Shown: one piece after another, positions 8,333 through 14,991 of the stretch | How positions within the stretch are numbered: the stretch's first letter is position 1 | Layout: every line of letters starts with the position of its first letter | IMG/VR virus record: IMGVR_UViG_3300028925_009652 | Span: 1 to 25,312 of that record | Strand: one strand, 5' to 3' | Source of the DNA: a virus | Length of the DNA: 25,312 bases | Position numbers and translations under genes: made by a program | Notes under the pieces: generated by a model | What the model was told of the DNA's origin: nothing | Database searches by the model: none | What the model saw: the letters and a program-made list of their open reading frames with translations, nothing else

Positions 8333-8684
8333 GTTTTTCTCTTTGAATCTCTACCCAGCGCATTTGTTTCTTTGCAGTCCCTAGCGCAGGGTCTTTGCCA
8401 TATATTTTGTGAAGGCTTAAGTGGTGTGTATGACACAGTGTTACTGTGTGGTCATATAGCTCAGCATGGTGCTCTTCTATAAAGTCATCTCTGAGTGCCA
8501 TTATATACTCAGGATTGTGTTTGTTCTTTAATAACCACTGGTTAAGTAGTGGTGTCAAACTATAAAAATGGTGAAAATCAAGTTGTTCTGTTTCGCCACA
8601 TATCTGACAAGAGGTGCCTTTATCATACTTGGACTTTGCTTTGTCTCGTACATACTTTACTACATCACGTTTTAACTTAGGCAT
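8319..8684 (-). CDS. HNH endonuclease (packaging-associated)
   Basis: A 121-residue HNH protein. Zinc ligands Cys26 and Cys29 (SCQICG) and Cys84/His87 (LCHTHH) frame the core LDFHHFYSL, with the catalytic-type His38-His39 and a final His92. Small HNH proteins next to terminase and portal genes are known to be needed for DNA cutting at cos sites in several HK97-type phages, and the context here fits that role. The ribosome site is weak (CCGGAACC), but the gene has its own consensus promoter. Confidence 0.88.
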   Translation of the reverse strand: MPKLKRDVVKYVRDKAKSKYDKGTSCQICGETEQLDFHHFYSLTPLLNQWLLKNKHNPEYIMALRDDFIEEHHAELYDHTVTLCHTHHLSLHKIYGKDPALGTAKKQMRWVEIQREKHGLV

Positions 8685-8717
8685 TTTGGTTCCGGTTCTT
8701 GATTTTTCAATAGAAGA

Positions 8718-8746
8718 ATTATATCGACTTTAAGGTCACTTGTCAA
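8718..8746 (-). promoter_or_regulatory. Consensus promoter for the HNH-portal-capsid operon
   Basis: On the minus strand, TTGACA (8746-8741), 17 bp, then TATAAT (8723-8718), with an A/T-rich GAAAAATAG upstream. It sits between the large terminase stop and the HNH start. The expected start near 8711 gives a leader of about 27 nt. Confidence 0.85.
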
Positions 8747-8769
8747 TAACTATTTTTCACTAGGTATCG

Positions 8770-10074
8770 CTAGAAGGTAACGTTTGCAGTAATAAATGAA
8801 TAAAGTGCGTAACGAAGTGCATCGGCCATATGCGAGGCATAATTGTGTTTCGGCTTTTCCCTTACTAGATTCGGGTTTGGGTCCCACTGATAAGCATCTA
8901 CACAGCTCAAAGATTCTTTTGCTTGCTGATCCACAAAGAGTTGGTCCTGGTCGATAATGGCTGCAACATGGCCAATTCCATCGAGGACAGATTTCTTCGC
9001 GTTAATAGTTGATATTCCATAGTTCTGCGCGAAATCGAACCTTGTTTGCTGAGCAGCTGAGTCAATATAGATATAATCAATATCCCACTTATCAATGAGT
9101 ATTTGAATCTGTTCTGCATGTTGGTCTGTTGTCCTTTCACTGTTTAAATATTCATCTAGTAAGTAAAACTTTTCTGTGTCCCAGTCATAGGCAATTACAC
9201 ACATTGCGGTAGGGTCTCGGAAACCGACATCGAGTCCCGCAAATACATCCATTCTCTTAGTGTCAAATTGAGACAGATCTTGTACTTGAGTCTCAAAGTT
9301 GAAGTTCCATACCTGCCCTTCGTAAGTGTTAAAATCAGCCTCGTACTCCTGCTTAAATTCAGCTTCTGACATGGACTTACGAGCTTCATCAATATCTGAT
9401 TGAGACATTCGAGGGTTGTCTTTGTAAGTAGCGCGGATAGAGACCCACTCGGGGAAATCGTCTGAGTAACCTCTATGATAGAACTCAGAGAACCAGTTGT
9501 TGCGACCCCGTGGCGTGGAGATAAAGATTGCCTTTGAGTTTGGCTTATCTAGGGTAGGTCGTAGTGCTACGTTGAAAGCATCTCTACCGTCTGCGAGTGC
9601 TGCTTCATCAAAGATAATTAGATCGTAAGAACGACCAACACAAGAATCAACTTGGTTTACAGAACCCATTCTAACAGTAGAGCCGTTAGAGATTTCGATA
9701 ACTTTATCCTTTGCATTATCTTTTGTAACTTCTAAATCAAAGTGCTTAATCAAGTTTCTCTGAAGATCAAAAGAGATCTGAGACAAGGCGTAGTTGGGAG
9801 ACATAATTAAAATAGTAGAGCCAGGCACTAGAGATACTAGCTGCCCGATGATGTTGGCTATGTATGTCTTACCTTGTCGCCGAGATACAGCGGCACAGAC
9901 AAAACGATACTTTGGATTGTTGATCGCATTGATAATTGCTATCTGCGAAGGGAGCGGTTCAATTCCCAGCATTTCCAAATAGGAAGGTACTGGGAGTTTA
10001 AGAAACCTTGTCTCAGAGCTTAATTCGTGTATCGTGTCGCTTAAAATATCTTTACGGCTTATTTCAACTGCCAT
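8770..10074 (-). CDS. terL: Terminase large subunit
   Basis: A 434-residue packaging motor. The ATPase half shows a Walker A variant VSRRQGKT (residues 63-70), Walker B DLIIFDEA (151-158, with Asp156-Glu157) and a coupling motif FISTPRG (184-190). The RNase H-like nuclease half shows FAGLDVGFRDPTA with Asp282, YIYIDSA with Asp338 and SHMADALRYAL with Asp418, the three acidic metal ligands. It pumps DNA into the prohead through the portal and cuts it. The length is normal. The start at 10074 has AAGG 9 nt upstream. Unusually, it lies about 3.5 kb from the small-terminase candidate. Confidence 0.95.
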   Translation of the reverse strand: MAVEISRKDILSDTIHELSSETRFLKLPVPSYLEMLGIEPLPSQIAIINAINNPKYRFVCAAVSRRQGKTYIANIIGQLVSLVPGSTILIMSPNYALSQISFDLQRNLIKHFDLEVTKDNAKDKVIEISNGSTVRMGSVNQVDSCVGRSYDLIIFDEAALADGRDAFNVALRPTLDKPNSKAIFISTPRGRNNWFSEFYHRGYSDDFPEWVSIRATYKDNPRMSQSDIDEARKSMSEAEFKQEYEADFNTYEGQVWNFNFETQVQDLSQFDTKRMDVFAGLDVGFRDPTAMCVIAYDWDTEKFYLLDEYLNSERTTDQHAEQIQILIDKWDIDYIYIDSAAQQTRFDFAQNYGISTINAKKSVLDGIGHVAAIIDQDQLFVDQQAKESLSCVDAYQWDPNPNLVREKPKHNYASHMADALRYALYSFITANVTF

Positions 10075-10085
10075 TTGTTTCTACC

Positions 10086-10403
10086 TTATTTCTTTTTAGA
10101 AGTGAGTGCTTGTGATGTGAAGAATGCGGCAACGATACCAGCAACAGCAACGAAGTATGTTGGGGCCATATCGCCTAGTGTTTCTTGTGCTTGATCCAAA
10201 CCTGCTAATGATGCCAGTACTACAGCGAAGGGATAGAGTAACAAACCACCTAGTGCAAACCAGGTCATGTTTCTCTGCGCATCTCGCATAGCGTCTTGAT
10301 CTTCAAGTTCTTTTCTTTTAAACTCAAGGTACATAGCCTCTTCTGCGCTAGATACCTTGCCGTCTCCATTTGTGTCTGCTGGGTGGAACTTGTCTTCTAC
10401 CAT
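10086..10403 (-). CDS. EF-hand membrane protein, possible holin-type
   Basis: A 105-residue protein. Residues 10-21 (DTNGDGKVSSAE) form a canonical EF-hand calcium loop with Asp10, Asn12, Asp14, Ser18 and Glu21. A charged helix follows, then two hydrophobic helices at about 46-68 and 82-100, and a short basic end (TSKKK). A small two-helix membrane protein beside terminase could be a holin or another envelope factor. The EF-hand suggests calcium binding on the soluble N-terminal side. It overlaps the preceding gene by 7 nt. Confidence 0.8.
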   Translation of the reverse strand: MVEDKFHPADTNGDGKVSSAEEAMYLEFKRKELEDQDAMRDAQRNMTWFALGGLLLYPFAVVLASLAGLDQAQETLGDMAPTYFVAVAGIVAAFFTSQALTSKKK

Positions 10404-10705
10404 TTTACTTTATCAGCCCAATATGCTGCGGACATTGGGCCCTTAGCGATATTCTTAGCGTGCCTTGCTTTAAAAGAGCGACGCTTGGCTTTCATAGCCT
10501 CTGATTCGCCGGCCTTCGGCTTCCCTGCCGTTTTAGCTCCCTGCTGACCGAACCTGATTGTCTTCACCTTGTCGCCTACTTTGGCTACTACAATGTGAGA
10601 CTTTTTTGGGTGATTAGGAGTACGCTTTGGCTTATTATAGCCCGATACTCCAGCCCTCTTTACTCTGCCGTTAGTCTTCTTACTTCTTTTTCTTTTTGCT
10701 GGCAT
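10397..10705 (-). CDS. Very basic conserved phage protein, unknown function
   Basis: A 102-residue Lys/Arg-rich protein. After a basic N-terminus it has SHIVVAKVGDKVKTIRFGQQ, then KAGESEAMKAKRRSFKARH and the ending GPMSAAYWADKVKW. I recall this combination (IRFGQQG, FKARHAKNI, SAAYWADKVKW) as a recurring small phage protein without known function. It is the last of four consecutive highly basic proteins. DNA or RNA binding is plausible from charge alone. Confidence 0.8.
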   Translation of the reverse strand: MPAKRKRSKKTNGRVKRAGVSGYNKPKRTPNHPKKSHIVVAKVGDKVKTIRFGQQGAKTAGKPKAGESEAMKAKRRSFKARHAKNIAKGPMSAAYWADKVKW

Positions 10706-10901
10706 CTTTCTTCCCCAATCTCATTCTCTGCGCTAGCAGAGACTTAGGAACAGTCTTCCCTTCCTTATACAGTTTTGCGATACGTTTAATGACGCCCGCA
10801 AGTTGAGTTCTTTTAGTACCTTTTGTACCACTTAAGTACTTCTTTGGTACTCTCGACTTCTTGTCTTTTGGTACTTTGCGTTTACTTTTTCTTTTTGGCA
10901 C
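10680..10901 (-). CDS. Very basic small protein (GTG start), unknown function
   Basis: The GTG at 10901 is preferred because AGAGGG lies 6 nt upstream; an in-frame ATG at 10922 has no such site. The product is 73 residues, starting PKRKSKRKVPKDKKSRVPKK. A conserved-looking core KYLSGTKGTKRTQLAGVIKR and KRIAKLYKEGKTVPKSLL follows, and it ends in a poly-lysine run. It overlaps its upstream neighbour by 20 nt and its downstream neighbour by 26 nt. The function is not recognised. Confidence 0.75.
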   Translation of the reverse strand: MPKRKSKRKVPKDKKSRVPKKYLSGTKGTKRTQLAGVIKRIAKLYKEGKTVPKSLLAQRMRLGKKDASKKKKK

Positions 10902-11184
10902 GACCAGCCCTCTTAATATCATTGTCTTGGGGGTGTCCGCCTTGCATAAACGAGTTTACACGGCCAAAAGCCCATTGAGACATTGATGTTCCAGGACGGG
11001 AACCAGACGATAAATATGCGCCTTGTCCGCGACGATAAACTTTAGCTAGCTGCCCATAAGTATATCTTTTACTCTTCTTTGCCTTCCCTCTAAGGGTGGA
11101 TCTTACAGTAGCGCTTAAGGGTTTAGCACTGCGGCGTTTAGCAGGTGCCTTCTTTTTAGTAGTCTTTCTTTTACGTACGGCCAT
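10882..11184 (-). CDS. Basic small protein, resembles DUF5824-type phage proteins
   Basis: A 100-residue protein with a very basic N-terminus (RKRKTTKKKAPAKRR) and a compact core, YTYGQLAKVYRRGQGAYLSS followed by RPGTSMSQWAFGRVNSFM and QDNDI, ending KRAGRAKKKK. The core pattern (a Y-RGxGAY stretch, R-P-G, W-A-x-x-RVNSF) resembles an uncharacterised phage family that I recall as DUF5824; I could not check this. Its ATG overlaps the stop of the upstream gene (TAATG). Confidence 0.75.
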   Translation of the reverse strand: MAVRKRKTTKKKAPAKRRSAKPLSATVRSTLRGKAKKSKRYTYGQLAKVYRRGQGAYLSSGSRPGTSMSQWAFGRVNSFMQGGHPQDNDIKRAGRAKKKK

Positions 11185-11405
11185 TAGTAGCCCCTACGTG
11201 AACGATTCTTACTTGCTCTTTGACCTCTTTTAGGTTTGCTTGGTTTCTTCTTTGGTTTCTTCTTTGGTTTCATTGCTTTCTGAAAAGCTGCGTGTGTTTT
11301 ACCTGCCATATGAATTTTTCCTGTACCAGTACCGTGACTATGGGTACCGCTTAAACCTAACCGCTTCGCTGCTTTGAGGGCGGCTGCTTTAGTTTTATAT
11401 CTCAT
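11184..11405 (-). CDS. Very basic small protein with His-rich segment
   Basis: A 73-residue protein. The N-terminal helix TKAAALKAAKRLGLSG is followed by THSHGTGTGKIHMAGKTHAA. The tail after residue 46 is almost wholly Lys/Arg/Pro/Ser (KPKKKPKKKPSKPKRGQR). The start lies 1 nt after the preceding stop. It is the first of four consecutive strongly cationic products (11405 down to 10397). No function is recognised; nucleic-acid binding is a guess from charge. Confidence 0.7.
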   Translation of the reverse strand: MRYKTKAAALKAAKRLGLSGTHSHGTGTGKIHMAGKTHAAFQKAMKPKKKPKKKPSKPKRGQRASKNRSRRGY

Positions 11406-11406
11406 A

Positions 11407-11865
11407 CTATTTTCCTAACGGATTGGACAGATAGTCCATACCGTCCCAGAGCTCTTGTATCTCACGCTTTACAACTTTTACTGCGCCTTCAATACCTTCC
11501 AGCTCTTTGGTCTTTAATTCTGCTCTTTGTACTACGCCTTTCATGGACTCCATTTCTTTCTCGACTTCTACCATACGTTCTTGAATGGCGAGGAGTTTGG
11601 TCTGTTGACCCATGATTGTCTCAAGGTTAGTACCAAATGAAGCTAGTTTTCCTTGAAGCTGCGAAATATCATTCGCTTCGAGTTCCTTCTCTATAACAGT
11701 AATTTGTTCCTGTAGGGGAGCAACGTCTGGAATCTCATAAGATTCTACCGCTTCAAGTCTGGCATATACTGAGGAAGCTGTCCATATTCCTCCAGCGATT
11801 GTAGAAACGAACGCAAGTACAACGGCAATTTGTGCTCCACTAAATCCTACGCCATCAACTTTCAT
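11407..11865 (-). CDS. Membrane-anchored coiled-coil protein
   Basis: A 152-residue protein. One hydrophobic helix (AQIAVVLAFVSTIAGGIWTA, about residues 11-30) is followed by a long heptad-rich, Glu/Lys-rich region to residue 145. It may be anchored in the inner membrane with a coiled-coil ectodomain or cytoplasmic rod. Its ATG overlaps the stop of the upstream exported protein (ATGA), tying it to that pair. Spanin-like or holin-accessory roles are possible but not shown. Confidence 0.7.
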   Translation of the reverse strand: MKVDGVGFSGAQIAVVLAFVSTIAGGIWTASSVYARLEAVESYEIPDVAPLQEQITVIEKELEANDISQLQGKLASFGTNLETIMGQQTKLLAIQERMVEVEKEMESMKGVVQRAELKTKELEGIEGAVKVVKREIQELWDGMDYLSNPLGK

Positions 11866-12716
11866 GGCTTAACCTCACACTTTTCTCCAGCAAAGAAGCA
11901 GCTGTTTTGTGTAGGGCCTTGTAAGTAGAAATCGCTGTTACTTCCTTCAAGAAGAATATCTGAGCGTGAAGCCATGATGTTAATACCAAAGAAGTCTGTG
12001 CCATTTACAAAGACTGCGTACCCTTGGTTCTGAGCTGCAAAGTCTAGAAGTACTGCACTCGAATTATGTACGAAGGAGAGGTTGTTTGCTGCGTCAGTAA
12101 ATCGTACGCCTGCTTGGTCTGCTCCATCTTGTAAGTGCTGTACTGCATCGCCATTTGAAGCTACAGCAAGGTAAGCTGCGGCATTTGCTGCATGACTTGC
12201 TATATCGTCAAGGCTAGTATTATAAGCCTGTACATCGTCTTGTGATACTGTAAGAAGCTGTTCGTTGGTTGATACGTAATCTTGAAGGTCTTCTTGCTGT
12301 TGAATATTGTTTGTCTGCTGAGCTTCAACTGCCATATCAGCAATCTCCACTACAGATACGAGAGCTACGGTAGCTTCTGCAAAGGTATCGATAGCCTCAT
12401 TCATTAAATCAAGCTCTACGTGCCCTTGGTCATTTAAAAACTCTTGAGCAGTATAAGCCGTAAAGTTTGATATGCCTTGAAGTGCGTTATTATAAGCATC
12501 TGTCTCTGCTGATGAAATCTGAGCATCTGTCTGCATGCCAAGCGGTGCTATACCAAAGTTGGTAGAGCTCATAACAGTAGCTGCACCTACGTACTGAATA
12601 CCAAGATCAAGTTTATTTGCAATAGTACTTGAAGCATTTACTAAGTTATCGAGCTCATTCGCTGGTGCGGAAACGCTCGCTAATAGACATGCCGTCGCTA
12701 GAATCTTCTTGTTCAA
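11862..12716 (-). CDS. Exported protein with Sec signal peptide, unknown function
   Basis: A 284-residue protein. A typical signal peptide (MNKKILATACLLASVSAPA, likely cleaved after residue 19) precedes a mostly helical mature chain rich in Ala, Asn, Gln and Asp. A predicted strand region near the end (FFGINIMASRSDILLEGS) is followed by two Cys (NSCFFAGEKCEVKP), possibly a disulfide. The start at 12716 has TAGGAG upstream. It overlaps the preceding exported-protein gene by 62 nt. Secretion by a phage protein outside a lysis or attachment module is unusual. Confidence 0.75.
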   Translation of the reverse strand: MNKKILATACLLASVSAPANELDNLVNASSTIANKLDLGIQYVGAATVMSSTNFGIAPLGMQTDAQISSAETDAYNNALQGISNFTAYTAQEFLNDQGHVELDLMNEAIDTFAEATVALVSVVEIADMAVEAQQTNNIQQQEDLQDYVSTNEQLLTVSQDDVQAYNTSLDDIASHAANAAAYLAVASNGDAVQHLQDGADQAGVRFTDAANNLSFVHNSSAVLLDFAAQNQGYAVFVNGTDFFGINIMASRSDILLEGSNSDFYLQGPTQNSCFFAGEKCEVKP

Positions 12717-13374
12717 CGTTCTCTTCTCCTATCCCTAGTAACGAATTGTACCAGAGTTGCTTGGCAGTAAATTTAGGCTTTGAAACGTACTCAGGCTTGA
12801 TCGGACATTTAAGATATGTTTTCTTCTTGTCGCAAACCCGTCTTTCTTCTCTACCATTCTTTACTTCGCCGTAATTCGGAATATAAAGTTCCGGATTACT
12901 TTTCATCATTAAGTAAGCTCTTTTGCCTACAATTAGTTTTCCTCTTGTTAAAATTGGACACGGGGTGCCTGATATAAACATCGACTCCCATACTTTGTTA
13001 TCTTCACACATTCTTGCTACTGCTGCGACCTTCATTCCAAGGTCTGATAATACTTTTGAATCTCGTCTACGGTTACAGTTCTGATCTTCTACGAACCTAC
13101 CACCAGACATTCCGAGTATCCCCGAAGAGATAGAGCCAGAAGCACCTTGAAGGCACGTTTCGACCCCGTTGGCCATGTAGGAAGGCGCTATTGCTGACGG
13201 AGGTGGAATAGTTCCAGAAGAACCAGCTCCATTATAGTTGTTAGTCTCGGAAGAAGACTGGGACTCATTGTTACTATTTACTGTCGAGTTCTCAGCATTC
13301 GTATTTAACGAACCATCCTGAGAGGTGTCAGCAAATGCAAAACTAGAAACTAGGAGTAATAAAGCTAGTCGCAT
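12655..13374 (-). CDS. Exported Cys-rich protein with Sec signal, unknown function
   Basis: A 239-residue protein. The signal peptide (MRLALLLLVSSFAFADTS, cleavage near residue 15) is followed by a Ser/Asn-rich low-complexity linker to about residue 60. After it comes a Cys-containing domain with VETCLQGASG, EDQNCNRRRDSKVLSDLGMK, ARMCEDNKVWESMF, SGTPCPILTRGK, RRVCDKKK and YLKCPIKP. Six Cys suggest three disulfides in the periplasm. The ATG overlaps the stop of the 63-residue membrane protein (TAATG). No family is recognised. Periplasmic exclusion, lysis or surface functions are all possible. Confidence 0.75.
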   Translation of the reverse strand: MRLALLLLVSSFAFADTSQDGSLNTNAENSTVNSNNESQSSSETNNYNGAGSSGTIPPPSAIAPSYMANGVETCLQGASGSISSGILGMSGGRFVEDQNCNRRRDSKVLSDLGMKVAAVARMCEDNKVWESMFISGTPCPILTRGKLIVGKRAYLMMKSNPELYIPNYGEVKNGREERRVCDKKKTYLKCPIKPEYVSKPKFTAKQLWYNSLLGIGEENVEQEDSSDGMSISERFRTSE

Positions 13375-13565
13375 TACATCGTTGCTAAAGTAACGATTAC
13401 ACCGGCGAGGAACAAAATAATTGTACCACCAAGTGCGACAAACCGCCCTTCCATACGACCTAAAGAGGATTCTATTCCTTCGAGTCGTGTGAACGTAGTT
13501 TTCCAGCGTTCTTCACACTGTACTTCATGCGTACGTAGTTCAATTTCTAGCCTATTCTGATCCAT
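13374..13565 (-). CDS. Small tail-anchored membrane protein, XhlA-like layout
   Basis: A 63-residue protein with a charged helical N-terminus (LEIELRTHEVQCEERWKTTF, then RLEGIESSLGRMEGR) and one C-terminal hydrophobic helix (FVALGGTIILFLAGVIVTLA). This layout resembles XhlA-type holin-accessory proteins, which have a short coiled coil followed by one membrane helix. It overlaps the small terminase candidate by 14 nt. The function is inferred from topology only. Confidence 0.75.
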   Translation of the reverse strand: MDQNRLEIELRTHEVQCEERWKTTFTRLEGIESSLGRMEGRFVALGGTIILFLAGVIVTLATM

Positions 13566-14013
13566 TTAAAAGTTTTTCCATTAACTTACCATAGTTTCCT
13601 TGACCGAACGGGACTTGCTCGTTGATCTGGACATTGGTTTGGTTCTTGATATTGCCGTTCTCAGCTTTTAATATGTCAGCTTGGGCTTTAATCTCATCCA
13701 TCCGCATTTTATGTGCCATTAGAAGTAGATCTGCTAGGTCTTTACTAGAGTATACGCCAGATTCCTGGGCTTCTTCCAGTTTAGATGCAATCATGTCGTC
13801 TAATAGGCTTCCGATGTTATTCTTGTTTCGATACCCCATGTCTAGGTAGACAGTATCGATATACTTCTTAACTTCGCGTTTGTTCAGTAGTTCTACTACC
13901 GTTTGTTCAGGTACCTGAAGATACTCACACACGCCTCGGATGTTTCCGAATTGTAAGTAACTATTGGCTATCTCTAGCCCTTCAGGTGAAATTGTAGTTA
14001 ATTCTTTTGCCAT
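13552..14013 (-). CDS. Terminase small subunit candidate (leaderless start)
   Basis: The ATG at 14013 is chosen; a longer frame reaches a TTG at 14049, but that lies inside the promoter -35. The product is 153 residues. An N-terminal helix-turn-helix-like part (GNIRGVCEYLQVPEQTVVEL) is followed by KYIDTVYLDMGYRNKNNIGS, then long helices LDDMIASKLEEAQ and LADLLLMAHKMRMDEIKAQA. A DNA-binding head followed by an oligomerising helical part fits small terminases, as does the first position in the late operon. The -10 box ends 7 nt before the ATG, so the transcript may have no leader. The assignment is moderate. Confidence 0.65.
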   Translation of the reverse strand: MAKELTTISPEGLEIANSYLQFGNIRGVCEYLQVPEQTVVELLNKREVKKYIDTVYLDMGYRNKNNIGSLLDDMIASKLEEAQESGVYSSKDLADLLLMAHKMRMDEIKAQADILKAENGNIKNQTNVQINEQVPFGQGNYGKLMEKLLNGSE

Positions 14014-14020
14014 GCTAGAG

Positions 14021-14049
14021 ATTATACTGAAAATGGGGTTTGTTGTCAA
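14021..14049 (-). promoter_or_regulatory. Consensus late-operon promoter with A/T-rich upstream element
   Basis: On the minus strand, TTGACA (14049-14044), 17 bp, then TATAAT (14026-14021). AAAAATATTTC lies directly upstream, like an UP element. The ATG of the first gene begins 7 nt after the -10, so transcription would start at or next to the A of ATG. Confidence 0.88.
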
Positions 14050-14105
14050 GAAATATTTTTGAGGAGGTACATATCAATAACCTCTCGAAGAAGTGAATAA
14101 TTTAT

Positions 14106-14129
14106 GAAAATTTTTGAAAATTTTTGAAG
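14106..14129. repeat. Phased A/T tracts (GAAAATTTTT x2, plus partial third)
   Basis: Two perfect 10-bp units GAAAATTTTT follow each other and a partial third (GAAG) begins. A-tracts repeated at the helical period cause intrinsic DNA bending. This is typical near origins, packaging sites or strong promoters. Confidence 0.7.
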
Positions 14130-14238
14130 ATTGGTGTGGGGGCATCGTGGATGGGCAAGTCTTTTTTAGTTGTACACCGTTAAGCATTACTCAATTTACT
14201 TGAGTCGTACGTGTGGGGCAGCGTGAGCGTGCACCGCT

Positions 14239-14328
14239 TTGGTGCGTCTCTTAACCGCCCTGCCCCATGTTGGTGCGGCTGGAGGGCAGACAGGGCAAGG
14301 GGTGCAGGGCATGCACTCTGTTGGTGCG
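14239..14328 (+). repeat. Three TTGGTGCG direct repeats
   Basis: TTGGTGCG occurs at 14239-14246, 14270-14277 and 14321-14328, with a related TTGGTGTG at 14131. All are in the same orientation inside GC-rich non-coding DNA, with unequal spacing (31 and 51 bp). They could be binding sites for a phage protein such as the small terminase. Confidence 0.6.
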
Positions 14329-14418
14329 GCGGGTAGGTATACCAGGTGCCCCATCGTGGTGCATCGCTTTGGTTCTAAGGAAGGGCGGGCATATAACTTT
14401 TTGTTCTAAAAAATAAAT

Positions 14419-14443
14419 AAAATAAATGCGAAAAAAGCTTGAC
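14419..14443 (+). repeat. 25-bp direct repeat, left copy (flanks the cassette)
   Basis: The block AAAATAAATGCG + AAAAAAGCTTGAC is found again at 16840-16864 with a single mismatch (24 of 25). The two copies bracket the 14.4-16.8 kb cassette. This left copy carries the -35 of a functional-looking promoter. Confidence 0.8.
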
Positions 14444-14466
14444 GGGTTCGCCTATCGTGCTATAAT
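14439..14466 (+). promoter_or_regulatory. Rightward promoter of the 14.5-16.7 kb cassette
   Basis: TTGACG (14439-14444), 16 bp, TATAAT (14461-14466). The -10 sits in the centre of a perfect 15-bp palindrome. Confidence 0.8.
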
Positions 14467-14471
14467 AGCAC
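14457..14471. promoter_or_regulatory. 15-bp palindrome centred on the -10 box
   Basis: GTGCTAT-A-ATAGCAC is a perfect dyad with 7-bp arms, exactly overlapping TATAAT. A dimeric regulator bound here would block RNA polymerase. Confidence 0.7.
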
Positions 14472-14500
14472 CTCATTAGACGGAAAGAGAAGGGCTTGAC

Positions 14501-14599
14501 ATGAAAGAATTTATCGCAATCGCATTCGGATTTGTTGCTATCGTGCTCGGAACTATTTGCGTTATGGGGCTTGCATTCTCTGCCATACTAATGTTATAA
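14501..14599 (+). CDS. 32-residue membrane microprotein
   Basis: The ATG at 14501 is the first one after the cassette promoter, with GAAGGG about 8 nt upstream. The product begins MKEFIAIAFGFVAIVLGT and continues as one hydrophobic helix to the end (CVMGLAFSAILML). It is a single-pass membrane peptide of unknown role, first in an operon of mostly small genes. Confidence 0.6.
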   Translation: MKEFIAIAFGFVAIVLGTICVMGLAFSAILML

Positions 14600-14633
14600 T
14601 AAATTTCAAACTTAATAATAAAAGGCTATAAAA

Positions 14634-14945
14634 ATGACTGATTCTAAAACTGTAAACTATACTCCCGCAATGCTCGCAACTCTAAAAGCCGCGGCTCCCG
14701 TTGACTATGCAAAAGCTCAAGCGCTGGCAATTGAACTCGATAGAGGCGTGCGATCTATCATCGCAAAATGCAAACGTGAGGGCGTAGAATATATCTCTAA
14801 GCCCGCACCAGCAAAGAAAAAAGCCGCCCCATCTAAAGCGGATATGGTCGCGGCTATTTGCGCGGCAACTGGCGCGGATGATCTGACCGGACTCGAAAAA
14901 GCTACCGGTTCGGCTCTAAATAATCTTTTATCATCGCTTGCATAA
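14634..14945 (+). CDS. GcrA/Myb-like DNA-binding protein, paralogue 1
   Basis: A 103-residue protein. The N-terminal part (NYTPAMLATLKAAAPVDYAK, then ALELDRG-type helix) ends in DRGVRSIIAKCKREGVEY. This aligns with NKSTRSIVAKLVREGVYK at 18040-18354 and DKSTKSIIGKLSREGVYK at 19887-20210. The pattern (YTxE start, three short helices, RSIxxKxxREGV) resembles the helix-turn-helix head of GcrA-type regulators. A basic Ala/Pro/Lys linker (PAPAKKKAAPSK) leads to a small C-terminal helical domain (MVAAICAATGADDLTGL). It is more GC-rich than the two paralogues, so it probably came from a different source. A regulatory role is inference. Confidence 0.75.
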   Translation: MTDSKTVNYTPAMLATLKAAAPVDYAKAQALAIELDRGVRSIIAKCKREGVEYISKPAPAKKKAAPSKADMVAAICAATGADDLTGLEKATGSALNNLLSSLA

Positions 14946-14952
14946 CTGGGGA

Positions 14953-14974
14953 AAGCCCTGTATAATCAGGGCTT
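14953..14974 (+). other. 8-bp hairpin between genes
   Basis: AAGCCCTG-TATAAT-CAGGGCTT is a perfect 8-bp stem with a 6-nt loop. There is no T-run after it, so it is more likely an RNA processing or stabilising hairpin, or a binding site, than a terminator. Confidence 0.6.
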
Positions 14975-14991
14975 AACCAATGGAGAAAAAA

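Larger units (their letters stand above)
14050..14438. other. Divergent non-coding region with repeats (cos/origin candidate)
   Basis: A stretch of about 390 bp between back-to-back promoters, with no supportable gene. It holds phased GAAAATTTTT repeats (14106-14129), then a GC-rich part with repeated TTGGTGCG, paired GCCCC/GGGGC blocks and the small dyad GCACC-GCTTT-GGTGC (14231-14245). It lies next to the small terminase candidate. A cos or terminase-binding site, or a replication origin, are possible; neither is proven. Confidence 0.5.

Noticed and set aside
14014-14049. TTG start 12 codons upstream for the small terminase candidate
   Set aside because: It lies inside the -35 box of the consensus promoter, so it would not be transcribed.
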